DNA of 64,000 nucleotides, from NCBI RefSeq assembly GCF_007754155.1, contig NZ_CP037423.1:744001-808000 (forward strand), written 5' to 3'. Made by a program: the position numbers and the translations under genes. The notes below the pieces were generated by a model. That model worked only from the letters and a program-made list of their open reading frames with translations. It was not told the DNA's origin and ran no database searches. This document shows, one piece after another, positions 16,481 to 24,931 of this stretch. How positions within the stretch are numbered: the first letter of the stretch is position 1; every line of letters starts with the position of its first letter. The DNA comes from Stieleria neptunia. Its GTDB lineage: Bacteria; Planctomycetota; Planctomycetia; Pirellulales; Pirellulaceae.

Positions 16481-19381
16481 TCATTCGGAACTTGGATCCT
16501 CGACGACCCAGTCGACGGCTTCACGCAGTTGGGCCTCGAAGCGACACGCCGTTCCGGTCTTGATCGTGGCTTCGAGGTAGCGCCCGAGTTCGGCGTCCGC
16601 ATCCGTGACCTTGCGGATGGCACCTCGGATGCCCTTGGTCACGCTTTGACGGGCCCGTTCGATCGCGCTGCCGGCGCGGCGGGGCCGGCCGCCGAGTCCG
16701 ACGGCGGCCGCGAGCGTCTGGGCGATGGCGTCCAATTCCGTACGAATGCGTTCGGTGTTGACCGGATCCGACGTCGGGTCCAGGTCCGCCAGTTCGGATT
16801 GCAGTTCTTCGGCGCGGCGGCGGTAAGCCTCGCGGGCGCTGGCGTCCAACATCTCGCCGGCGTCGCCGCGGTCGAAGGCTCCACCGGAACCGGCCAGATC
16901 GACGGCCCAACAATCGACGCCGGGCTGCCGCAGCAGTTTGGACAGATGTTCCAATCCACGGGTGTTGCGCAACTGCAATTGCCGGCCGTTGAACTTGAAC
17001 ATCCAGGTGTCGCCCCGCCGCGACATCAGGGCTTGGTGCGGCGTTGGCGTTGATCCAGGACGATCGAGTCGCAACGCCCGGCCGTCGAACTTGTCCAACA
17101 AGGCCTGCGCTTGATCTCGATCGAATTCCGCCCCGATGCGGGCAAACCCATCGCGGGCGGCGGCCAATTCGATCTTGGCCCGTGTGGGATCGCCATCGGC
17201 ATGGAGTGCCTTGGCCAACAGCACACAGGTGTTGGCCAGTTCGTAGGGCGTATTGAGTTCGATCCACCACCGTCGCGCCCGGGTCAGCTGCTCGACGGCC
17301 TGGCCGAATCCTCCGCTGGCCAGATCCAACAGCCCGCGTGTGTGTGCGGCGGCGGCGTTGTCCCACGGGGTGTTGTTGCGATCCGCCATCCCCGCCAGTT
17401 CGGCGATTGCCGATTCCGCAATCGCCAGTTCGTCGACCGCGACGGCGATCGTGGCACGTGCGACAAGCAGATTGACTCGATCTTCGCACACCATGGTGGG
17501 GCGCGGCTCGCGAAAGGTGCGTTCGATCGAGCGATGCGCCGACGCCGCGTCGCCGCGTTGCATCAGCAACAACGCCAGCCCGGGTTGTGGGTCCCAACCG
17601 AGTGAAATGGCTTGCTGAAACGCGGTCATCGCTGCAGCGAAATTGCCGCGGCGACGACGCACTTCGCCGAGTTCGCTCCACGGAAAGACGGCGTAAGCAG
17701 GTAGAGCTTGCGAAACCTGCCGCGTCGCGGCTTCACTTTCGCGTTCGGCCGCAACCAGATCGCCACGGACTCGCAGCACCTCGCTGCGGTGAACACGGCA
17801 CATGCCGGGGAAATACTCGATCTGCTGGCGATTGACCCAACGTGTTGCCGATTCGGTCCATTCTTGCGCCCGCTGCCATTCGCCGCGACAGCGGCACGCC
17901 CAGATCGTGTTACAGAACACCATGCCGGTCGCGAAAAGATCAATTTCGCCACCCAACGCCATCGATGTCGCGCGCTGAATCAGGTCCAGCGTCGCTTGAC
18001 TCTCGCCCCGCGTCGTGGCGACGTGGCTGAGGTCAACCAGCGCAAGTGCTTCGACGTTGCGTTCTTCATAACGACGTGCAAGCTGGAGGGCGCGACGAGC
18101 TTGGCGTTCCTGTCCATCCAGATTCCCCTCCGCCATGCAGCATCGATTGTGGAACCACGCATGCCAAGCGTGTTCCGGCCCCTCGGGCAACTTCGCGACC
18201 AATTCGTCGGCACGTCCCAACCACGCCGTCGCCAAGGACGTCCGGCCGGCGTCGTCATTGGCGTGGGACAACTCCAACGCAGTACGCACCGCACCTCGTT
18301 GGTCGGCCCGAGCGACGTAGGCTTCATGCGCCCGTTCGATCGGGTCGACGATTTCGTCAAACCGGCCGGTCCACCGAGCACACTCGCCGAGCATCTCCAA
18401 CCCTTCCGGGCACAACTCGCCTCGCTGATCGGCTTGACGAAGGATGTCGTAGGCGGTCGGCCAATCACGACGGCTCACCGATTGCTGAGCCAGCGCGACG
18501 GCGGTGGAACCCGCGGACGCTGCGCCGTCATCCAGCCGCAAGATTCGCGCACGAATTTCCGCGATATTGTCAAACCGATGCTCGCGGTCTTTTTGCAAAC
18601 ACCGCTTCAGCAGTGCACGCAGCGGCTCCGGCGTCGTCTCCGGAAGTGCCTGCCAGTCCGGTTCGCGCTGGAGCACGGCAGCCATCACTTGCGGCAGCGA
18701 CCGGCCATCGAAGACGGGCTTGCCGGCAAGGCATTCGTACAGCACACAGCCCAGCGACCAGATGTCCGTGCGACGATCGATCGGCAATCCCTGGGCCTGT
18801 TCGGGACTCATGTAGGCCGGTGTCCCCAGGATCGCTCCGTGAACCGTCAGTGGAAGACACGTCGTCTTGGACGACGTCGCGGTGAACGGTTCCGGTTCCG
18901 TCGACGTTACAAACCGCGCCAGACCAAAATCCAGAATCTTGACGCTGCCGTCCGGTCCGATGCGGATGTTGCCCGGCTTCAGGTCGCGATGAATGATTCC
19001 CTTGGCATGGGCCGCACCAAGCCCTTCACAGATTCGCTCGGCGAATCGAATCGTGTCCTCGACCGACATCGGGCCGTCGGCCAGATGCTCCGACAGGTCC
19101 TTGCCGTCGACGTACTCGAGCGACAAAAAGCACAGCTCGTCGGTCTGGTGGTAACCATAAATCTGGGCCACGCAAGGATGATTGAGCGCGGCTAACGTTT
19201 GCGCTTCGCGTTTGAAACGCTGGCCGATCGACGCGTTATCAGCCACATCGACCGACAGCACCTTGATCGCCACTTGACGATCCAGAGTGGTATCGTGGGC
19301 GAGATAGACCTCGCCCATCGCTCCGGCACCCAAGGTGCCGAGTATTTCGAACGCAAGCAGGCGCTGGCCGGCCTCAACCAT
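16481..19381 (-). CDS. Serine/threonine protein kinase with TPR-like region and C-terminal helical domain
   Basis: A 966-residue Hanks-type kinase. The glycine loop G-T-L-G-A-G-A-M-G-E-V-Y is at 15-26, the ATP lysine at 40, the catalytic H-R-D-L-K-P-G-N at 131-138 (Asp133), D-F-G at 151-153, and the activation-segment G-T-P-A-Y-M-S-P-E-Q near 186. Residues about 300-720 form TPR-like helical repeats. From about 740 there is a separate domain with W-x-V-D-L-A-G-S-G, a charged coiled stretch, and A-V-G-L-G-G-R-P-R-R-A-G-S-A-x-E-R-A-R-x-x-V-T. A similar C-terminal block occurs in actinobacterial AAA/LuxR-type regulators (from memory). No membrane segment is visible, so the kinase is probably cytoplasmic. 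Substrates are unknown. Confidence 0.9.
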   Translation of the reverse strand: MVEAGQRLLAFEILGTLGAGAMGEVYLAHDTTLDRQVAIKVLSVDVADNASIGQRFKREAQTLAALNHPCVAQIYGYHQTDELCFLSLEYVDGKDLSEHLADGPMSVEDTIRFAERICEGLGAAHAKGIIHRDLKPGNIRIGPDGSVKILDFGLARFVTSTEPEPFTATSSKTTCLPLTVHGAILGTPAYMSPEQAQGLPIDRRTDIWSLGCVLYECLAGKPVFDGRSLPQVMAAVLQREPDWQALPETTPEPLRALLKRCLQKDREHRFDNIAEIRARILRLDDGAASAGSTAVALAQQSVSRRDWPTAYDILRQADQRGELCPEGLEMLGECARWTGRFDEIVDPIERAHEAYVARADQRGAVRTALELSHANDDAGRTSLATAWLGRADELVAKLPEGPEHAWHAWFHNRCCMAEGNLDGQERQARRALQLARRYEERNVEALALVDLSHVATTRGESQATLDLIQRATSMALGGEIDLFATGMVFCNTIWACRCRGEWQRAQEWTESATRWVNRQQIEYFPGMCRVHRSEVLRVRGDLVAAERESEAATRQVSQALPAYAVFPWSELGEVRRRRGNFAAAMTAFQQAISLGWDPQPGLALLLMQRGDAASAHRSIERTFREPRPTMVCEDRVNLLVARATIAVAVDELAIAESAIAELAGMADRNNTPWDNAAAAHTRGLLDLASGGFGQAVEQLTRARRWWIELNTPYELANTCVLLAKALHADGDPTRAKIELAAARDGFARIGAEFDRDQAQALLDKFDGRALRLDRPGSTPTPHQALMSRRGDTWMFKFNGRQLQLRNTRGLEHLSKLLRQPGVDCWAVDLAGSGGAFDRGDAGEMLDASAREAYRRRAEELQSELADLDPTSDPVNTERIRTELDAIAQTLAAAVGLGGRPRRAGSAIERARQSVTKGIRGAIRKVTDADAELGRYLEATIKTGTACRFEAQLREAVDWVVEDPSSE

Positions 19382-20118
19382 CTTCGCATCCCCCCGCAGC
19401 AGCCATTATAGCGAACCGGTTGTCATGACCAACATTTGCGGCGGGAGGTTCGCCCGATCGCCGAAACCACTGCCCATTTACGGGTGCCTTCTACGGCATT
19501 GGCCGTTTCGCGCGGCGTCCGGTTGCGCTTCAAAAACACCCTGAAAGACCGGAGGGCTCGCGCCCTGCTGCTAAAAAGTCGTTCACGGCGTAGGGCTCTG
19601 CCTGGGCTGCGCGGAGTGTGCGCTCTTTCATGCGTTGTGCCGGACGAGACTTTGGTCGCTATTGTTCCGTGGTGGATCAAGGATCACTTGGCTCGGTTCG
19701 CCAAAGGCGATCAACAACATAGCCTGGGGTGAGACCGGATGAGCCCCAGCGAATCCGGGCGTAACCCCAGGTCCACGATCCACCGAAAACCCTCCCCCTT
19801 TCGATCGGCCGGCGGCAGAGCCGCCGGCCGATCGAAAGGGGGAGGGAGCGGGTTTGGCTTTCTTTCCCTGGGGTGGCGGTCACTCCGCTGCGCTCGTTCC
19901 CTGACCCCAGGCTATGTTGTTGATGCCCTTTGGGCAAATGCTGCGGAACGGTTTCTGACTAAGATTCGAACTGGCCGCGACAATCAATTCCGCACAGCCC
20001 AGGCAGAGCCTCCAAGACAAGGTGTTCCCAGACGGAGCCTGGGAACAAGGCTTGAGCGATCGATGACGTTGAGCGGTCTCGCCCTGGCGACCGAGAGGCA
20101 TCACATTCCGATCGCACG
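19382..20118. repeat. Repeat-rich intergenic region with nested inverted repeats
   Basis: No gene was found in 737 bases. At 19500-19576 there is a degenerate copy of the GAGGGCTCGCGCCCT hairpin family. At 19584-19608 lies a CACGGCGTAGGGCTCTGCC element, the inverse of a block at 24844-24870. At 19699-19936 there is a nested palindrome: outer arms at 19710-19730 and 19904-19924 pair perfectly over 21 bases, and an inner hairpin with perfect 27-base arms (19790-19816 and 19820-19846) has a 3-base loop. At 20023-20046 lies a GTTCCCAGAC / GCCTGGGAAC palindrome. It separates divergently oriented context from two minus-strand genes. Confidence 0.7.
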
Positions 20119-22845
20119 CTACCAATTGACGTAGGTCACCCTTTCCGTCGAAATCAGCGTTTCTTGGTCTTTGTAGGTCCAGTAGCCGAAGATCCACCAG
20201 GTCGTGACCCAGTAATGGTGTCGGTACTGAGTGACCGAGTCCGTTCCGCTTCCTCCGTTGAGATAGTCTCTCAAGCCGTCTTGACCGCCGCTCAACGTAT
20301 CGATGCCGTCACCGCCGTCGATGATGTCATCGCCTCCGGCGGCCCAAAGTGTGTCATCTCCGCCGAGTCCCCTCCGTTCCACCGAACCAGAGAAGTCGCG
20401 TGCGTCGAGCACGTTGTCCGTTGCGTCGCCTTCGATTTCGGCACGTTCAATGGAGGACAAGGAGTGGCTGACGCCGGCCCGCAGTTGAGTGTTCGTCAAC
20501 AGGACATCGACATTGGCTTGCGTCAGGACGACCTTGTCATCACCGCTGCCGCCGACAAGCGTGCCGTTGTGGGGCAATCGGGTGACGTCAATGGTGTCGT
20601 TGCCGCTCCCGGTATCGCCGACGACTTTGGTGACGCCGTCAAAGAGCCGCACGTACTTCGCTTCGGACGCTGATTCGAAAGTGACCAACAAGACTTCGCC
20701 GCCGAGTCTTGATTCACCGAGCGACTGAACGGTAAACGTTTCGTCGGTGACGTTCGGTTCGGCGTTGGATCGCAGGTCGGCGGTCTCGCCCGCGAACAGC
20801 GTGAGCACGCCGTCGCTGAGAACACCCAATTGTGGTGGGTTGATTCCTCGAATGATTTCCGCGTCATCGGCCTGGCTGATGCTACCATCGACCAGCGTTG
20901 TCCGGAACAGTTCCCATTCCTCGTCGATGATGGGGATCCCAAGTACCGTCACTTCAAGTGTCGCGTTGAGACCAAAGTGCAAACTGCCATCGACGTTGAA
21001 CAACGCGCCGGGGTCGGCATCAACGATGGTTGTCAGCTCGGGAACCCTGACCCGTCCGTCATAGTTCCAGTCCTCCGGCGTGTCAGCGTTCGCCCAGAGT
21101 GGTTGGCCGTTAACCCACAGCGATGGATCGACGTCCGGGTCGGGCAGGTCATTCAGATCCAGCGTGACGCTGCCGCCAAACTCCAGGTTTCCTCCGACCG
21201 CGAATTGTAAGATGACCAGGTCGATGCCCGCCGTCACCCCGCCTTTCACCCAAGCATCCAAGATCACCTCCGGCTGATCACTTGCACCGTTATCGATCGA
21301 TGCGTCACCCAACAGGAATCCCGCCAACGTCTCAAAGTCAGTCAAGAACGGCAGATCGATACTGCCATCGAATTCGGCATTCCAATCGAGGCTTTGCTGC
21401 CAATCATCGTGCTTCTCGGGGTCGGTGTGTTTCTCGGCCAACTCGAGTTTCAGATCACCGTTGGCCAGATCCGTCAGATTGTCGGCAACCTCGTCGTCAA
21501 TCTCCAATTCAATCGCGGGATCAAATTGTTCTTTCGAGATTTCGAAGCTAAAAAGCGATTCGTTTGTCGATTCGTCGGCGCCCGTCAATCCACGGTAGTC
21601 GAGGATCGCATCGACGACGTTGATGGCTCGGATCTGGGCCGCGGACGCACCACCGAGTGTCAGCGCCGTCACCGGACCGGCACCGCCGAGTTCAAACAGA
21701 TCGCTGATGATCGGGACGGGTTCGGTGAGGAAGTCGATGACCGGTTTGATCGGTTTCAAGCTCTCCTGCAGGTTCGAAATCACGGGGTCGACAAAATCGG
21801 TGTAAAGCTTTCCCAAGTCGAGACTGACGTTGTCAAAAGCGACGGTGACTCCGTTGCCCGTCGCGTCGACCTCGCCATTCCCGGTGAACTGAAGTTGCGT
21901 GTCATATTCGACGCGTCCGTCTGCCGTGACGCCGAGATTGACCAGCCCGTTGGATCCTTCGGGCAGAAAACTCGGGAAGAATGAGGCGTCAATCGCAAGG
22001 TTGACTTCGCCCGAGCCCAGCAAGGTTCCGGATACCGAGGGATGATCCTCTCCATCGGCGATGTCGATTTCGTACGTTCCCGCGAAGTCGGGGACGTCCT
22101 GGCCGGCAACCGCGTCCTCGCCTGCGCTGATTTCAGCCACAAACACTCCGACGCGCCCCATGCCCTCGTCAAAGTCACTGCGGACACTCGCCGAGTAGGC
22201 GACCGAGAGTTCGTCTTCGGCCGACGTGTCGAAATAAAACTCACTTTCCCCCGACAGGCCTTCACGCACACCGAAGGCCAGATCGTAATGCCACTGCAGG
22301 TCCACATCGACCGCGTTCTCATTACCCAGAAGCAGCTCGATTTCGGGGGCCGCTCCGACCAGATCCAGGTCGACGCCGGCGGAGACTTGTTGAGCCCCCG
22401 ATAACTGAATCTCAAAGCGGATGTCGCTGTCGCCATCCTGGCCTGTGATCTGGATCTCCGCCTCCGTGATCCCCAGCGTGGCGATCAGTTGCGATCGCAC
22501 CTCGGCGACGGAGACGCCACCATCGAGCGATAGTTCCTGCAGTTGATTCCCCAGATCGGAAACGAATTGCGATCGGAGTTCCGAGGAATCGCCGTCGGCG
22601 ACACCGAGCACATCGCCGATCAAGGGCGCTCGGACACTCAGGATGTCAGCGTTCAGCTGACTCTGAAGCTCCGAAAAATACGCGCCCTCTAGACCCTCAT
22701 CGACCAGGCCCAGATCAGCAGCCATCAGGGTTCGCGCAGCCAAGGCTTCCAAGGAAAGTTTCCGTCGCCGGCGGGTTTTGCGTTGGTGTTTTGGCTTTCG
22801 AAGCCGTTTGAGCGTGTGGAGGAACTGGTTTCGTCGGCGCGGCAT
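20119..22845 (-). CDS. Large exported protein with planctomycete N-terminal motif and RTX-like C-terminus
   Basis: A 908-residue protein. Its N-terminus is very basic (R/K-rich, about 1-30) followed by L-S-L-E-A-L-A-A-R-T-L-M-A-A-D. This is a variant of the L-E-x-R-x-L-L-A-A-D motif found on large secreted planctomycete proteins and presumed to be a sorting signal. The body is acidic and beta-rich with repeated aspartates. Near the C-terminus G-G-D-D-T-L-W-A-A-G-G-D-D-I-I-D-G-G-D-G-I-D resembles RTX/haemolysin-type calcium-binding nonapeptides. It is probably a cell-surface or extracellular structural or adhesive protein. No catalytic motif was recognised. ATG 22845 is the only plausible start. 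Confidence 0.75.
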   Translation of the reverse strand: MPRRRNQFLHTLKRLRKPKHQRKTRRRRKLSLEALAARTLMAADLGLVDEGLEGAYFSELQSQLNADILSVRAPLIGDVLGVADGDSSELRSQFVSDLGNQLQELSLDGGVSVAEVRSQLIATLGITEAEIQITGQDGDSDIRFEIQLSGAQQVSAGVDLDLVGAAPEIELLLGNENAVDVDLQWHYDLAFGVREGLSGESEFYFDTSAEDELSVAYSASVRSDFDEGMGRVGVFVAEISAGEDAVAGQDVPDFAGTYEIDIADGEDHPSVSGTLLGSGEVNLAIDASFFPSFLPEGSNGLVNLGVTADGRVEYDTQLQFTGNGEVDATGNGVTVAFDNVSLDLGKLYTDFVDPVISNLQESLKPIKPVIDFLTEPVPIISDLFELGGAGPVTALTLGGASAAQIRAINVVDAILDYRGLTGADESTNESLFSFEISKEQFDPAIELEIDDEVADNLTDLANGDLKLELAEKHTDPEKHDDWQQSLDWNAEFDGSIDLPFLTDFETLAGFLLGDASIDNGASDQPEVILDAWVKGGVTAGIDLVILQFAVGGNLEFGGSVTLDLNDLPDPDVDPSLWVNGQPLWANADTPEDWNYDGRVRVPELTTIVDADPGALFNVDGSLHFGLNATLEVTVLGIPIIDEEWELFRTTLVDGSISQADDAEIIRGINPPQLGVLSDGVLTLFAGETADLRSNAEPNVTDETFTVQSLGESRLGGEVLLVTFESASEAKYVRLFDGVTKVVGDTGSGNDTIDVTRLPHNGTLVGGSGDDKVVLTQANVDVLLTNTQLRAGVSHSLSSIERAEIEGDATDNVLDARDFSGSVERRGLGGDDTLWAAGGDDIIDGGDGIDTLSGGQDGLRDYLNGGSGTDSVTQYRHHYWVTTWWIFGYWTYKDQETLISTERVTYVNW

Positions 22846-23346
22846 GGTGAATCACCCGGTGGGCTGGGGGAGTGAACTCTGGTTTCAATCACCCCACATT
22901 GGGAGCTGCCGATGAACTGTTACACCATTTTTAAAACATTTGCTGTTTCAGGGTCACACTGGCGTCATCGCAAACAATGAAACCGTCCCTGAAGAGGTCG
23001 TGCAGTTTCCGAAGCAACCCTCCTGGCAGGAGGGTCGAGCGAATCGAGGGGAGGTCGAAAAGTCAATCGCTCCAACCAGCGCTACGGAATTGGTTTAGCC
23101 GCATACGATCGGCACGGTATCATTAGGTGATGTGCTCCACGTTATCTTCATTCGGCACTTCGCGATGCCGATGCGGTTGACGACGTCTTGGAAAAACGTC
23201 GCGCTGAATCGGACAATGAGTCATGACATCTGATTTTTCGAATAAACCGAGGATTCGCCTGTAACGATTCGTTGTATGAATCGAATGTGACTTGCAAAGG
23301 GTGACAAATCACCCGAGCGTTAACACTCTCAACGAATCCCCTTGAT
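22846..23346. other. Divergent intergenic region, one short palindrome
   Basis: This lies between the RTX-like gene (minus) and the carotenoid oxygenase (plus), so it should contain both promoters, but no confident promoter match was seen. A perfect short palindrome ACCCTCCTGGCAGGAGGGT is at 23017-23035; it belongs to the same class of planctomycete intergenic hairpins as others here. No gene or RNA was recognised. Confidence 0.5.
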
Positions 23347-24792
23347 ATGTCCGACTCCATCGCCGCCGAATCGCCCTCGCCGACCCGCGCAACGAACGCC
23401 TATCTGTCCGGCGCCCTCGCACCCACACAGGTCGAACTCGCAAAAAGCGACTTGCCCGTCGTCGGGAAACTGCCCGATGATCTAAACGGCATGTGGGTCC
23501 GCAATGGACCCAACCCGATGTTTCCTCCGGGTTCGCACTATCATTGGTTCGACGGTGACGGGATGTTGCATGGCGTTCGAATCGAAGACGGAAAGGCGAG
23601 CTACCTGAATCGCTTTGTCCGAACCGCGTCATGGAAAAAGCAGCAAGAGAGCGGGCGCAACCATTCGCCAAGCTATGTCAATGCCCGCCCGTTGGAACAT
23701 TTGCAAACGCTCGCGCAGGCGGCTCGAAAGGGCGGCGCCGATTTCTTCAACAAAGCCAACACCTCGCTCGTCTGGCACCACGGCAAACTCTTCGCACTCT
23801 GGGAAGCGGGCTCCCCCTATGAAATTCGTCCCGGGGACCTCGAAACGGTCGGACCCAATAATTTCTTCGCCGCGCAACAGCATGCCGTGACCGCTCATCC
23901 AAAGATTGACCCTGTCACCGGCGAGCTGTTGTTTTTTGGAAATTCGCTACGCGGCAACCGAATCCGATATGGAATCTTGGATCGAACAGGCCGGTTGGTG
24001 CACCAGGCGACGATCCCCACCGGCAGGACCGTGATGATGCACGACTTTGCCATCACGCGTCGCTTTTCGATCTTCTTCGATTTTCCGATGCTGGTGCGTC
24101 CATTGATGCCGCTTGTCGGAGGGGCGATGCTGCGCTACCGGAACGATCGCGGAGCCCGGATCGGCATTTTGCCACGCTACGGTTCGGGCGACGAAGTGCG
24201 TTGGTTGGATGTCGAACCGGGGTTTCTGTTTCACGTCTTAAACGCTTGGGAAAACGGCGACACGTTGACGCTTTATGGTTGCCGATTCCCCGGTGCACCG
24301 AGCGTGTTGGATCGCAAGTCGAGATCTCGCGACGAGCTGCAACTCGATTCGACCATGTATCGCTGGGTCGTCGACGTGAATTCGGGCCGGGTCGTCGAAG
24401 GCGCCGTCGACGATCGTCCCGCTGAATTTCCCCGCGTGGATGATGCTTTGGTGGGATCCCCATGTCAATTCGGATACGCAGCCTCGTTTCTGTCCAGCGA
24501 CGCTCCGGCATTGGTTAAATACGATCTGAACGCAAACACCTCGCAGCGTCACGAATTTTCAGCCAGTCAGCTTGTCGGTGAAGGCATCTTCGTTCCCCGA
24601 CCGAACCAAGTCAGCGAAGACGATGGCTATCTGGTTTCGATGGTGCATGACGAAGCGGACGATCGATCCGAATTTGTGATTCTCGATTGCCGACGATTTG
24701 ACAACGACCCCGTCATCGCTCGCATCCAAATGCCGCAACGTGTTCCGGCAGGATTCCACGGCGTGTGGTTGGACGGCGGCGGGGCAACGTAG
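23347..24792 (+). CDS. Carotenoid oxygenase family protein
   Basis: A 481-residue non-haem iron dioxygenase of the carotenoid cleavage family, close to the usual length. N-terminal G-M-W-V-R-N-G-P-N-P and H-W-F-D-G-D-G-M-L-H-G-V are family hallmarks. The four iron-binding histidines can be placed at His184 (A-H-P-K), His232 (M-M-H-D-F-A), His296 (F-H-V-L-N-A) and His471 (G-F-H-G-V-W). It should cleave a carotenoid or stilbenoid double bond oxidatively; the site cannot be inferred. It converges with the megasynthase operon, with 139 bases between, and is not part of it. No strong ribosome binding site precedes ATG 23347. Confidence 0.9.
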   Translation: MSDSIAAESPSPTRATNAYLSGALAPTQVELAKSDLPVVGKLPDDLNGMWVRNGPNPMFPPGSHYHWFDGDGMLHGVRIEDGKASYLNRFVRTASWKKQQESGRNHSPSYVNARPLEHLQTLAQAARKGGADFFNKANTSLVWHHGKLFALWEAGSPYEIRPGDLETVGPNNFFAAQQHAVTAHPKIDPVTGELLFFGNSLRGNRIRYGILDRTGRLVHQATIPTGRTVMMHDFAITRRFSIFFDFPMLVRPLMPLVGGAMLRYRNDRGARIGILPRYGSGDEVRWLDVEPGFLFHVLNAWENGDTLTLYGCRFPGAPSVLDRKSRSRDELQLDSTMYRWVVDVNSGRVVEGAVDDRPAEFPRVDDALVGSPCQFGYAASFLSSDAPALVKYDLNANTSQRHEFSASQLVGEGIFVPRPNQVSEDDGYLVSMVHDEADDRSEFVILDCRRFDNDPVIARIQMPQRVPAGFHGVWLDGGGAT

Positions 24793-24931
24793 TGGTCTGT
24801 CTAACTCTAAATGTCATGTTGCGTCACCTTCTGACATTCGGACTTGTTCCCAGGCTCCGCCCTACGCCGTGAAAGATTTTTTCCTGCGTTTGACGAGGTC
24901 TTAGCGGCAGCTCTGTGACTCTGTTCAAGCG
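24793..24931. repeat. Convergent spacer with truncated GTTCCCAGGC repeat
   Basis: The spacer lies between the carotenoid oxygenase stop and the megasynthase stop. Bases 24844-24870 read GTTCCCAGGCTCCGCCC and continue as TACGCCGTG. They match, inverted, the block at 19584-19608. Confidence 0.5.

Noticed and set aside
23347..24792. Carotenoid oxygenase as part of the megasynthase pathway
   Set aside because: It is convergent to the operon, separated by a repeat-bearing spacer, and no chemical link is evident from sequence.
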